This document shows, piece by piece, positions 1 through 13,600 of a stretch of DNA of 64,000 bases; the stretch's first letter is position 1; every line of letters begins with the position of its first letter. The position numbers and the translations under genes are program-made. This DNA comes from Plumapathes pennacea (taxonomy: Eukaryota; Cnidaria; Anthozoa; Antipatharia; Myriopathidae): contig OZ038463.1 in the NCBI GenBank assembly GCA_964036295.1, positions 16,851,069 through 16,915,068 on the forward strand, written 5' to 3'. The notes beneath the pieces were generated by a model. The model did not search any database, was not told the origin of the DNA, and saw nothing but the letters and a program-made list of their open reading frames with translations.

Positions 1-560
1 TAAGTTCGCATCGTTACACCATTGCTATTACTTTTATTGTTAGAACTTTAGTTATTTACTTAGTACATAAGCATGGTAGTTGTTATTAGTTGTTTTTAAT
101 AATTTTGAATATAGATTAACGATTAGTTTATCCATTGCCCAGAATTAAGCGAAACATCCGGGAACTTTTCAGGTCGCCGGCGCTAAATTTGAAAGTTAAT
201 GAGCCAAAGCGCGCGTCAAACAAGAAAAATGGCCAAAAAAGACCCTGAGGTGGCCTTTCGTTTTGTTCGTTTGCGGGAAAATTATAATTCGCAGCAGTTA
301 TGGCTTTTATAAAAGAGACCGCAGTAGTTAATTTCGTATCACTGTCGGGTCTCTTTGGCGTTCAAGTAAGCATTATCGGATTGCCTTGAAATTTTGCTAT
401 TTTGTCAACTTGTTTATGTGAAAAATCATTTTTTATGCAGTTTGAGAGGGAATATCTCTTGAAAGACTGATTATTTTAACTTGTATACACGACTCCACAA
501 GCAGTGATGTTTAAACTCTCATCGTGTCTAAATAAAGATTATTGTATTGTACGGTATTGT
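1..560 (+). repeat. Possible LTR-like 3' part with TATA and poly(A) signals
   Basis: TTTTATAAAAG at about 304 precedes a GTCTCTTTGG region, and AATAAAG lies at about 532. The segment around 487-545 (CCACAAGC ... TTTAAA ... ATCGTGT(C)TAAATAAA) recurs at about 17225-17280 in a SPIDR intron. A TATA box followed by a poly(A) signal fits an LTR, but its boundaries were not found. Confidence 0.3.
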
Positions 561-629
561 TTGAAGCTTACTTCTGTCGTAAAGCCTCACTCTCCCCCCC
601 CTAAAAACAAGGGGTGAAGCCCCTAGAGC

Positions 630-886
630 TACAATCAGTGACAAAAGTCTTGGGAAACCCGTACAGTTTCAGTAATTTCTCTACTGTTTCAGTTGAAAGA
701 CAACCCACCTCCCCCCGTTTAATGTTGAAGTGGCCTGTAACTTGTTTTCCCAAGCACACGCAACATTGTACAGAGGGGAGGGGAGAGAAAAATGGTTTCG
801 CACCTTTCAGTACGCTTAGTCAATGACTTGTGCCTGAGATACATTAATTTTTGAAAGTGTCCCAAGAACTTTTGTCGCTGATTGTA
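630..886. mobile_element. MITE, Tc1/mariner-like, variant copy
   Basis: Flanking TA dinucleotides enclose terminal inverted repeats CAATCAGTGACAAAAGTCTT and the complement of GAACTTTTGTCGCTGATTG. An inner palindrome follows the family plan (CCTCCCCCC...AATGTTG / CAACATTGTACAGAGGGGAG). It is diverged from the other copies. Confidence 0.65.
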
Positions 887-2081
887 TAATGCACTGTTGC
901 CCCGTAAGGAAGCAGCTTAGCTGTCCGACGGACATGCGTTAATTGGAAGAAGCGAACACGTGAGTTATCTGCAAGAAGAAAAGAGCGTCACGCACATACC
1001 TCTACGGCAAGATAGAGCTGAAACAAACTGTACGACAAAAGTCCTCTTCCGTGTACAAGGAAATAACGATCTCGGTTTACTCAAAACCAGCACGCGCAAA
1101 CAAACAATTCAGCGCGATGTTTGCGACTAAGGGTGGGACAGTATATTTTATCTGCGGAAACTTTTGCAAGAGAAGAACTTAATGTAGTAATGTAGAGTCA
1201 AACTTAGGTTGAATTAAAAAAATGAAAAGAAACAACGAGAGGAATTAAGACCTTTGTCACGGTAATGAAAGTCTACTAGAAATACGATATTTGCAAAGGT
1301 CCCACGCCCAAGTAATCGATTATGTATGACATTGCTGGGTAGAGCTCTCGTGTAATGTGACTGAAGGCAAATGACACTACAGTTGAAGCTCTCTGGCGGA
1401 CACTCTCGTAAGCGGACAGCACTACTTACAAACGCATCTACGAAACCTATTTAAACTCTAGCTAAGTCAAATTTTGCATTTACCCATTCTCGTAAGCAGA
1501 CAGTTCCTCACAGTAAGCATAGAAAGTGTCTATAACTGTGTCCACTTACGGGAGCTTCAATTCCATATCAGCATTTACATGATATTGACATGCGTGGTGT
1601 AAGCATACATGAGAACTCTACCCATTGCTGTTTGAAGAGCACAGTAATTCTGTTATATATGTTGGTTAGTCGTGAAAGTTATTCTTCTCTTTCACACAAA
1701 TCATGCCCTCATTTCACAGTGATTTATTTTGTTCCATAAATATTAAGAAAGTATACAGAGACGGTCTTTGTACTCCATTCATTGGTGAAATACTGTATAT
1801 ATATTTCTCAAGTTACTTTTCAAAAGGTTTCAATATTGTTGCATGTGTTCCCTGGTACATGTACTAAAGCACAAGATCCCATGCCAGGAAAAAATAACCC
1901 TAAACCTATACTTCCCATCATATTGGAAAATTGGAAGTTCCTGTGAGAGTGAAAATGGAAAAAATGCATTATAAAATATACAATGATTCTACAGAATATT
2001 AGACAACTTAGCACATTCTCTACCACTGTAAGATGCTGTGGGACATGAGAAGAGCCTCATTTTCCATGTCATATGGGTAAA
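887..2081. other. No supported gene
   Basis: AT-rich sequence with short unsupported ORFs. The stretch around 1219-1280 (AAAAGAAACAACGAG ... GGTAATGAAAGTCTA) is repeated at 2640-2690, so part of it is a dispersed repeat. Confidence 0.5.
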
Positions 2082-2477
2082 CTAACTCTTCCTAATCACA
2101 GAAAGGTACTTTTTCCAGTTTGGCTCAGTGAATTTCTTCTCAAGGAAAAGGAAGAAATCAATGTAGTAGAAAGCTGGCATGAGTAAAATGTTACTAATTG
2201 TGGTAAATGCAAACTGATTCTTTAATTGGCTTATAATTGTTATGTATCTTTGCAAATTGATTATTAAACTTGAGGCACTGAAGGCATCCAGGACTCAATG
2301 TCTCTGTCAGTGCTATCCAATTTTAACTTTTTAGATGGCATTTTTTTCTGCCCACACCAGCTGGTAAATAGTACAGTAAATCTCTTCTGAACAGTATCCT
2401 TTATACAGTATGTATACCAGCTAAACAGGTAGTTCAAAAATGCAAAAGGAACTGCAGCAATAAATTTCATTATTTTC
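2082..2477 (-). CDS. Possible terminal exons of an unidentified membrane protein
   Basis: On the minus strand, 2477-2418 follows a CAG acceptor and encodes KIMKFIAAVPFAFLNYLFS before a possible GTATAC donor. A second segment, 2193-2082, follows a TTAG acceptor and encodes LLMPAFYYIDFFLFLEKKF and PNWKKYLSVIRKS before TAG; the phases fit. Alternatively the first segment reads straight on to TAA at 2264. Both are hydrophobic followed by basic residues, as in membrane proteins, and AATAAA on this strand lies near 1724. No upstream exons were found in the roughly 0.9 kb before the SPIDR start, so this may be a relic. Confidence 0.25.
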
Positions 2478-2989
2478 CTGATGCAGAATTGACAAAACAG
2501 TCATTCATAATAATTTCTAGCTACTGAAACATTGGTTTATATGCACTTCATGATTACATAAGTTACTATCATCTAGAAAGGGGTGGGGTGGGGGGGGGGG
2601 GCTTATTGGATTGAGGGAGGCTTTTTTTCAGACAACAGAAAAGAAACAACGAGTAGAAAAGACCTTTGTGACGGTAATGAAAGTCTATTAATTGTACTTG
2701 CATTTGAATTCAAAACTGGAAAACAAGTTCGTGTTCGAATGTTTTTCCGTACTACGGCCGACCAACTTCAGAAGTATAAAATGCGTAACAGTTCTATTCC
2801 TTGTGAAAATAGAAGGAAAGGAAATGGAAAAGAAAGATAATGAGTACTGTTCAAAAGCAACAAAAACTTTTCACTATAGCGCGAACAAAGCAAGCAAAAT
2901 CCCTCCCTCCATCCCTCCCTCCTTCCCCCCCCCCCCCCCCCCCCCCTTCCTGGTTTTCACACGGTAAAGCAACTGCAACAGAATGAAAA

Positions 2990-3340
2990 CTTTTCCATTC
3001 TCTTGCGCTTGCGCTTGCCTTAAGCCTGGTTTCCATATAATCGTCTCTGCATTTCCGGTCGTCTCCGACGCAAGGACCAATTTGCATTGGTCGGGAGCTT
3101 CTGCCGCGGATGGCCCTGGGAACGAGGTGCGTCACTACGGTAGTACGTGTCAGCGGTACCTACCAACGGAGTAAATATGGCGGCGGCTGGCGGGATTTTT
3201 GGACTTGCTCATTCTTCACGGCGACAATGCAGTTCGCTCAACCAAACCATCAATATTTTTGCTCAGAAAGAAGCCTCGCCTTTCCGTTGATGTTTCTGCG
3301 GTGAATGATTGTCAAACGAGCTAGATACTTGACTGTGGTC
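2990..3340 (+). promoter_or_regulatory. Putative SPIDR promoter / 5' leader with upstream ORFs
   Basis: This stretch is noticeably richer in CpG than its surroundings and ends directly at the proposed SPIDR start. It holds two short upstream ORFs: one from 3177 (37 codons, stop at 3288-3290) and one from 3226 (stop at 3301-3303). If they are transcribed they could reduce translation from 3341. No TATA box is obvious. The part around 3025-3070 resembles a dispersed repeat, so the promoter boundary is inferred. Confidence 0.35.
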
Positions 3341-4578
3341 ATGTCTTGGGACAGATTTGACGAACTCAAGGTACAGTACATTAAATGAACTTTGTATAAA
3401 ATTGTGTTCCCTCTCGCCTCAAAGTTTTCTGGACTAGAGAAGTTTGAAACATTAAATAGCTCTGTTGAGGCTGGCCTGAATGGCTGGCTTGAGTCTCCAG
3501 TCTAAGAATGTGAAAAGGTTTGCATCTCTGAACTTTAGTATTTAATTGTAGATCTCCGTCCAGTTGACTGTGTTCACTTTTTAGACTTTTGCCCAGAGGA
3601 GACGAAGATCAGCACCTAAACTAAAAGAACAAGGTTAGTCAATTGTCATATCCTCACAACATTGTTACATGTCAGGTGATTTTACTCTATAAGCTGGGGA
3701 TTAGACATTACAGTGGAACCTCGCTGTATATCTCGACCTCGGTCATCTCGAACTCCCCGCTATTCTCAAACAGAACCCGAATTCCCTTGGAAATGAACTT
3801 GGAAGAACTTTCCCTTTGCAGAACCCCACTATCTCGATCCCCCACTATTTTGGACTAATTCTCACTTCTCTTGAGAGTTTGAGATAGTGGAATTCTCTTG
3901 TATTCTCCCCTGGGGGGTGGGGGAGGGTTACTCCCATATATTTCCTATATAGGGACGTTTCGCCCTATAGGGTATCATTTTCAGGTTCTTCTGCCTTAAA
4001 CAGGGTATCAAATTTTACATTTTCGTGTCTTAAACAGGGTTATTTTCCGAAGATTTTCTCCTCTTCCCCTCCCCCCTCAACCACATTTTTGCTCTCGCCA
4101 TTTTCGCGCGATTTCTTCATATGCTCCAGTGGAAACACGTGCAACACAGGCTAACTTATCTAAACTTAGTCTTGAACAGGGTAACAAATTAGAGCACTTT
4201 GTCTTAGACAGGGTAGCAAAATTTCCATTTTTGTGTCTTGAATAGGGTCAGGGTTTTATAGAGTCAGCGGAACCCCCCTACCCAAATTCCTATTGAGTAC
4301 CCACCCAGGTATTCTCCCTCCAACAATACTGTACCCCTATCCCCTGTGGTGTACCAGCCTCTCTTGTTTTCCTCTTATAAAAGGAGGGACAAGAGCTTCA
4401 GTGGGAAAGAGAAAGAGAAGTCTGAATGATTCTCTCAACTTTGGGGTATGTATAATTATTGGTATTTTGATGGAGTTATTTATCTTTGAACCATGCTTTG
4501 AACAGTGTCACATTATACTATTATTTTAATTTATAATGTATTTTAACTTTTTTGTTAAAAATAGGTCTTTCCTTGATT

Positions 4579-4610
<32 letters not shown>

Positions 4611-7600
4611 CTTTTGCTCAGATGACAAACATTTATGTGTGGCTGCTGAAAATGTCAGCCAACACATTTTTTCAAGAGTTAAACATTCCCATATCAATTA
4701 TTGATAACTTTATAATGTCTCCGATAGTTGAGCTAGAAAAATTATGCTGATTCATATATCAGAGTGGGTATCTTTGTTAGTGTAAAGATATACTCCCTTG
4801 AAACTGTAATGGTGTGTTATTGCAGGCTAGGCCTCTAGAAGGGGATATTGAGGGTTTTTCTTCCGGAGAAGAGAATGTGTTGGAGGAGTATCCAGATGCC
4901 TTGATAAGGTATTTCTACAACTAAAAAAGAAATGTTTATTATTCTTATATACAGTAGCATATAATCTGCTTACCACATGCATTAGCCTTAGTATGAATTT
5001 TGAGAGCTATTGTGTTGCATGCAGCTAAAAATATGATCAGCCAACTTTGAAAGTCAATTTGTTCACTTTTTTTGGAAAGACCCATCAATGTTCAGCTGAG
5101 ACACCTTTGTCTGCATTAGACTGGAGCAATAAATAATCAAATTGGGTAAAACCTTAGTGACTTATATTACTTAGGCTTTTTGGATGACACATACGTGCAG
5201 TCAGATCTCTCTTAGAGGTCAGTATCAAAAAATGCAAACCTGACAGAAAGTGTGAAATGCAATGGGAGAATTCATGCTTTCATTCCAAAGAAATTTATGT
5301 ACATAGTATGTACGTGAAGTAGGATATATCCAAGATTTCTGTAAATCCCAAGGTCTATTTTACAAATAATTAACTATTATTGATATTAGTTTTTTGTACC
5401 TTGCATTGACATCAGCTTACTATCTTCTCATGCAGATCTCAAAGGAAGCATAAAAAGGTAAATTTCTTATAATTATATTTCTTTCTTTTCCAATACACAT
5501 ATTTAAATTAAAAATGTAACAAACTAAAGGTTTATGCATTGTGCTTCCAGTTACATGTGTGTACTGACTTGTCCTTTTCAGTCTTGCTGGGCAAAGGATG
5601 CGTCTGAACCCACTGATTGTATCAAAACAGAGGACCACTGTCAAGGTTTGTCACACCCAATTACTCACATGAACCAAGAAGAGCTCAGAAAAAGAAGACG
5701 ATTACACATCACCGATGTCACCCAAAGAAACACTGTCAATGAGGATATTGCATGGAGTGCAAGTGACAGTGATGAATTAGGTACAGTAATGAATTAAATT
5801 CTTGAGAGGTAGACTCTAAATAGATTATGCCATGTGCACATGGAACTTCCCATTTATTTAATAGTGTTTTATTTCATGCACTTTTTTGAAACACGATTCA
5901 GATTGATGAATAGTGTATTTTATAATCATTGTGCAGTTCTCAGACCTTTCATTTTAATGGTTTTTAAACGTGGGTCAATATATGAGAAGTTTTAAAATAT
6001 TTATCTACTTTGATGGTAATAAGTTGTAAAATAACCTAATTTAGATATACAGTACAGGTGTAGATAGATATTGATATACTATTATATACACATTATTTGA
6101 CCCATGTTGCAGCAACTGTACAGTGAGACAGCTGCATTACAACTTACTGTTATTTGGATCAGTTTATATAAGGACAACTCTCACCAGCAGAGTGTTTTTC
6201 AAGGAAAAACTTGTCTTGGAATGCTAAACATAATTTGGTCATTTATTTGAATTTTAATCTAAGTGCAGTTTAGGTGTCTTTTTTCTACTGCGAAGTCTCT
6301 TTTCTGCTTTTTCCAGAAAAATGCTTTGATTATTGTTAAATGATCAAATATGTCACATGTGTGTGAATTTAGATGGCCAATGACTGCAAAAGTGAGTTGA
6401 AGGAGTCATATAAGATATTCCTCTTGAAATTCATCCTCCAAGGGGTTATTTGCCAATTAGCTTTCTGATTCAGTGATGTAGGTGCATTAGGGAGTCCAGC
6501 CATGGGGAAATGTGTTGGGAAGCAGTGACTGGTAATTTCTGTAAGTCTGACATACATGTCTGTCAACAGAATTTGAAAGGTCACAAGCATGACCAAACAT
6601 GAATAAACACTCAAAATGTTATAGTTAATGCCTGTGATCCAAATAACTTTTGTACCAACCTTAACCCTAACTCCAAAATGAGGCTTGGTGCAAAATTTAT
6701 CTAGTCTTTAACCTTGACTGGTTTGTCATAGAAGATGAAAATGCCTACAATATGGGGACAGATACTGGTTCTATACCTTTGGATAGCAAGACTCCAGATT
6801 CACAAGCACAAAGTAACCTTGAGCAACAGAGTAGGAGTACTGTAAGTGAATCTGTTTGAAGTTCATAAATCCTGTTAGAGTATTCCTCATGACTGCCAGC
6901 TAAAAACAAAAGGTATTTTAGATTAATAATGCCATGTCCTACCCTTCTAAAATGTGACTTTTTTGTTACAACATGAGGCGACAGGGAAGAAACTCCAGCT
7001 CAATCACCAATGAAGATGGCACAACATGTACAGTGTAGGCCACCATCAGGCTACCATCGTGTGCCCACAATATATCCTGCAGACTACTGTGTGACGTTAT
7101 TGTTAGAAATTAACAGAAAAGGGAAAGTCACACTTTGTTAGCATTACTTATATCTTGCAAGTTACTTGGGCTCAGTCTGAATACTTTTCATATAATTATT
7201 TTGTTCAGTAATGGTAGCTGATGTGTGTAGTTCATACTTTCTTGCATCAGTTTGTAGGTCTGTCATAATGAATATGTTCATTCATCCATCTCTTCACCTA
7301 GCTCACTGTTCACTGTTTAGTTATTGATTGTTGCCTTTTTACATCTGCAGGTTGAGGGTATTAGTGACTTTGGTTCATCTGATAGCGAAGTTAGTGTAGA
7401 GGTAAAGAGCTTTTGACTTGACAACCTGTGGGATTGCTACCTGCTCGGGTTGAGACTTTTCTTGTGTGTATTTCAGTGTTGTCATTGATTAATATAATTT
7501 GGCAAAATGAATACATGCATGGACTGGGTAAAACACTAGTATAGTAAAACACTGACTTTCACTGTGCTGGAGGTGATCATTATTATCTTTGTGTAAGCAT

Positions 7601-10600
7601 GATTCTTGGAAACCACCTAAGTGATGTTGTCCTGTGCCTTCTTTGAATTTAACAGGAAGTAATGGATATAATGACTCCTACCCCTTCAACTACTGCAACC
7701 CCATGCAACCCCACCCCCAGGGGGATTCCCAAGAGGGGTAGTGAGTGGATCAGACAGGTGCAGCAGACCTCACAAGACAGGAAACAGCTGTTGTCACCAG
7801 ATCAGGGAGACACCCTGCTAGCATTTGATTCAGCTAAGAAGAAAAACAAGTACACCAGGTTTGTCCAGTCATGTCAATCACAAATGTGCCTTGTGTGACT
7901 GGCCTTTACCAATGTTCACGTTTAAAACATATTACAGCTGCAATTACCTTCTTTGTTGGTAGAGGTGTTAAATGGAAGATCCAACAGTTAATTTTACTAT
8001 AGGTACATTATGCACAGTAGGTTCTCTCTTTTTCACATTGTTTTATAGCTTCAGTAGTTGTACAATCTTTGTCTTCTTTCTGAAATTTGTAGGTGTGGAT
8101 TTGCAGAACAACTTCAGAGGCTGATCAACAGAGAAAAGTCAGAAAAGGCATTCTGGGCTCACAGAATGGGTGATCTTCAGAAAGAGGAAAATGGTATGAA
8201 CAATTCCTTTGTTTATGCACTTTACACTTTAAGGAGAAACCTTGAATGAATTCAGAAGAGTTTCATGCTAGAGTGGCGAGTTGCATTTTTCCAGAAAGGT
8301 GTTCGTTTCCTTTTGGTCTTCATGTGATATAATCATTCTTTTCATGTATAACACACAAACATACAGGTACAGCAAAGTTAATGTACAGTAACATTGTCTT
8401 AGATGCCCCGCAAAGCAATTTGACCGGCTAAACATCATCACTGTTATGTTTGGGTGCAGTTCAGGTTACACAAAAGCGTGAACTAATTGGACATAAGTGC
8501 AAGGGTAATATTAAATATTCTGTCAGTCCTGCATCGTATTTGAATTTTAATCCCAACGCAGGCTAAAGTACAGTGGCCTTTAAGGGATACATCTATTTTA
8601 TTGATTGCAACTTAGTAACGTGCAATCGCAACTCAGTAACTTACGATCGCAACTTTACAGTGGCCCATACGACTCAGTTGCATGAAAAAATATGTATAAA
8701 ACTTGTTACTTTGGATGGTTGAGGGGTAAATTTGGCCATAATTTGAGTTGTTTTCACGACACCAACTTCATCCGTAGTACAGAACAAGTATAGAAGTGTA
8801 TTGGGCTCGTGCAAGTTGACGTCACAAACCACGTGATTTATGACGTCATTTGCACGAGCCCAATAGTACTGTATAGAACAAGTGAAACTTTGATATCTCC
8901 AGGGCAGTTACAAGAGAGCAAGAGTGCTGTGACAGTCAGACTCCTCTCATGTGACACTCGGTACGCCCTTCAGGTGTCACGCTGTCGTGTGCTGTCACAC
9001 TGTGAACAGAATGCGTTACCTCAGTTCGTGGACGTGATGTTTGATTGCGTGACGATGAGGCGGCTGCAGCTTGGCACTGGCTCGGTGATCAGAATACACC
9101 CTCCATGGTAGGTATATTACGTTATTATATAAACAAGAATGTTTTACTGGAAAATATACCGTGCATAAAATCCAAACGAAACTTAACTTGGGACCCGAGT
9201 GGCGTATTTTCCATATCCTCACTAGTGAGGATATTGATGGCATCATTTCCCGCTTTGCACGGTTGTTTGTGCATTTTTCTCGTAAAGCATTCGTGTCTAT
9301 ATAATAAAAAGAAATTACACGGCGGCTTGAAGATATAGATGCTATTTTCTCGTGGTAAAAACAATATTTTTACTCACTCACGCAGCGCTCGTTCGTAAAA
9401 TATTGTTTTTACCAATTCAGTGTTGGCATGATGATGCTACTTTTAAACACAACGGGGCACCAAGAGATTGGATGGGGCAACCAAAACATGACGTGTGCTT
9501 GTCCCTGGGACAATATGCCCAGGTGGTGAATTCTGTGGACGAAGACAAACATGAACATTGACCAGAGGTCACTCACGAAAAGAGGTGGTGATGGCCTTTT
9601 CTCACACTGCTGATTTCTCTGTTCTTCAACGTAAATCCATTACAAATTACTTTGGGCTACTGGTTGTAGGCTTTTCTTACAGCCTTTCTAATCGCCGCTT
9701 AAAGTTTTGTGAAAATCATCCGACAGCTCCTCTTTTGCATCAGTCAATTCCATTACATGTACCATCATTCCCCAATCTTTCACGATTTGCCAAACATGTG
9801 CGGTGGAAAGTGGAAGTTACAGGAAATGGAAAAGAAATGGGAAAAGGGTGAAATTGTCCGTTTTTAAAATTGTCCGTGTTTTCATACTGTATCCGAACTT
9901 CAGTGCTAGTATAGATTTATTCCAATATTAAGTTATTTTCTTACGTTCAAGGCAGAAGCTTGAGGTTCCTTCGTCTCCTTATCCTGTTTTCCTGTGCGTG
10001 TATTTCTGCGAGAAGCTACCGACGCCACCTGGCTCTCCGTCAGCAGACATTCCCACATCTACAGGTAAAGTTGGTTGCTCATGTTTTACTTCTCTCTTCT
10101 TTCGTAATCGTGTACTGATATATATTTTCACGTGTGACCGACGATTTTTACCGTGATTCAAATTTTTCAGATCTCTTGTGAAGTGGCTGCTTTTGTCACT
10201 GTCCTTTACGACTTCAAGAGATATTGTTGATTAGGTTGAGTTTAATGACCCTATACAATCATGTACTGTACATGTATCGAGACAAAAAGACAAAAACGTC
10301 CACGAGTACCAAATACAGCGGTTTTTAGCGGAAAGTGCAATTGCTTTGATTTTTTGCGCTCCATATTCTTACGTTGGTTCAAGAGCTTGTGTGCGATGTG
10401 TTGCACGACAGTGTAACAAATCAGAACAGAGGCTATGTTCTGTTGCCAAAGCAGAGCAACGTTAAAAAAGTTCATTTGTCATCATCTTCTTTCCTGTTAC
10501 CTCTTTCATGACTGTTTTTGTGCACTGTATCCTTGAAAAACGTCATCCGTTTTATTTAATTTTGCCGTTTCTTCATTCTCTCCATGTGCGTGTTTTGGAT

Positions 10601-13600
10601 CAACAGATTCTGTGGTGTCTATTCCTGGGTACCTATCATTCTTGCCGTGCCCTACTGTACGTTCTCCCGTGAAGGTATGACACCCTCGCTTGTGTTGGTT
10701 GATAACAGCACTTTTACACTAAAGTGAGAACCCTTGAATCCGTAACCTCGTAAGTTGCAGCTTTCCTCTGTTGGAGTTAACTACTATGTCAGAATGTGTT
10801 ATCCATACTATGATCAAGTCTTTTATTTCATGCAGACATTCCGTCCAACTAAGCTACGCTTTGGTGGAAGTGATATTGCCAGCTGTGTGAACCCCTCAGT
10901 TGATGGTTTCAGTGCCAGCCGACTAACGGCTGTTCGTTCTGAACCACTTCCCGCTAACGAAACACCGCCCAAGGGATCTATCCTGGAGGCTGTTCAATCC
11001 CAAGGGGGGTGCAGTGGGGCAAGTGTTAGCTTTCACGCCACAGTACAGCGGGTGTACTGTACCAGGAAAAAAAGCACAAGACCACCAGTGGGAGAGGGGT
11101 AAGGCTGCCGGGGATCTCTGTATGAGAGCTGTGGAACCTCACTAGCGCAGAAGGATAAGCACAAGCACATACATGCAAGCACAAGGAACGGACGTGTCGC
11201 CGCTGTCTTTTATTTATTTTTATGCTTATGCTTGTGCTTATGCGCTAGTGAGCACAGGGCCGGCTTGTAGAGGGCTCGTATAATTGATTGTTACAGAAGA
11301 TCGCGTGAACACGACATAATCGTAATGGACTTGTGCCATGAAGACTGTTACAACTATAGGAATATAAAGCACGACATTGGTGTTTGTTAGTTGCTGAGAG
11401 AAGCGGTGTTTTTGCAGTTTCTTTTCTTGTCCTCTCTGGAACGCTGGTTTGGAAGTAAGAATGAATACAAAGGTTTCATTATTTCCACCGAAAAACTAGT
11501 GTTTGCTCCAAGACTGGACTTCTCTCATCCCTTGACACTTATTTACTTTTTGCCAGGTCGTTTTTGATGTCCAGAAGTCTGAAGTCAAACGCTCAAACTG
11601 CTGCCAAAGTGGAAGAAGTCAGGTATTCTTGTTGCTTGTGGTTCTTGCTCACCTCAGTATTTCATGCATGATCACAACCATAGGCTCTGCCTGCCATGAT
11701 GCAACATGGAGTAAACAGAATTTTCTTCCATGTTAATTCATTATAGATGGACTCTTCTTGTGCAAGATGAACACAAGGCGTTTGGCGAAATTCGGATTTC
11801 TCCACACCTCCTGTCAATTCCGAGCTGGTAAGTTCCGCATGCAGCACTTTGTCCAGGACTGAAGCTTCAGATATTTCCAGCTTGCGGCTGCCAAAACTCA
11901 AACCAGGGCTTACAGGCATTGATTAGAACAACGCTCTTACTGTACTTTGTCTTTCCCAGGAACGAAGTTGTAGTGGCTGGTGAAGGAAATCATTTTACTT
12001 TCCAGCAGCTTAGAGTGTCCCAAAGAACCAATCGATCAAGGTAATGTTGTTCATGTGCGTGTTTCGCGCGTGGGTATTCTGTGTGTACACACATCTATTT
12101 GCTAGTAGGAGTACGCATATGTCTCTTATGAGTTTTATCTCGTTGAATTCTGTCCGCAATTCAAGAGATAGCATCAACATTGATTTATTGACTTCTGATT
12201 CAATCTCTTTATTCTTCAAAGTGAGTTCAAAGTGAGTTCACGCGTATGACACACGCATGCGCAGGTGCATTGCTTGGTTCATTATCAGCTCGCATTCTTG
12301 GAACAAGCATTGATCTCAAGATGGCCGACGAAGAATGAGGAACCTTCACAAACAATGTCTTTGGTCGTCATAATTCAATTGTGCAGAATCAAAAGAAAGC
12401 CCAGCAGAGAGATTTAGTAAACTACCACTTGTTATTGCTCATACTGGACCTAAAACGTGTTTTGCTTTTGTTGTGCGTATTTCGTTCTGGTTCACACGCA
12501 CGAAATAGTGACACAAAATGCGAGCAAATTAGATTGAAATGGAAATGGTTCGTTTATCTTGCGTTTGCGTCACGCGTGTGCACTAAGTAACCTATTTTTA
12601 AGCGAGTTGTTTCTTGTGTTTAGGTGTCCTGGGCCCGGTTGTTCAAAGAGTGGATAGCGCTATCCACATGATAAATCCTCATCTAGTTGACTGAATTAAG
12701 CTTAATGGTTAATGCTATGTACTGGATAGCGATTTATCCGGCGAATAGCGCTATACACTCTTTGAACAACTGGGCCCTGGTCTCTTTGGTTTGATCGACT
12801 CTTTGTTTGTTTGTGTCACGCGTGTGTACTAAGTAACCTAAGCGTGTTGTTTCTTGTGTTGAGGTGTCCTGATCTTTTTGGTTTGATCTACTCTTTGTTT
12901 GTTTGTGTCACGCGTGTGCACTAAGTAACCTAAGCAAGTTGTTTTCTTGTGTTTAGGTGTCCTGGTCGTTTTGGTTTGATGGACTCTTTGTTTGTTGTGT
13001 CACGCGTGTGCACTAAGTAACCTAAGCAAGTTGTTTTCTTGTGTTTAGGTGTCCTGGTCTTTTTGGTTTGATTGACTCTTTGTGGACAGTTGAAGAAAAA
13101 CGCAAGATACACAGAGAAAGCAGCAGCCAGATTGCAACGCCGGAGGTTTGTCTTGGTTTTAATGTTTTTGTCTTTCGATCTTCTTTTCGTAGAAGGATGT
13201 TGTGGATGTATGTAGTTATACATGTACTTATTTATATGCACGTTAATGGGTATGCTGGCAGGATAAAGGGATGGGTGGGTGCGACTGGTAGTAGACGAAT
13301 GGACGGCTACAATCCTGGCCAAAAGTCGTGGGACACTTAGCTTTTTATCTGAAAATGATGACACTTTCACACTTCCCGCCCCCTCCCCCCATACAATGTT
13401 GACTGAGTGTGCTCAAAGTGCACACTGTTTAAGCAACATTGTATAGGGGGAGGGGGAAGCCGCTTTTGTTGTTGAACAAGAGTGATGGTGAAAAAATAGC
13501 ATTTTTGCAGAGTGTCCCACATACTTTTGACCAGGATTGTAGATAACTGTCTGCCAGTTTTGTCTTTCATCTGTTCACTTGTGACTTTTTCCACACTCTC

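Noticed and set aside
2851-3135. Minus-strand ORF with a poly-glycine run
   Set aside because: Generated by the poly(C) tract and overlaps the SPIDR upstream region.
12566-13080. CRISPR-like array of regular repeats
   Set aside because: Units are contiguous tandem duplications of an intron/exon junction without variable spacers, in a eukaryotic gene.
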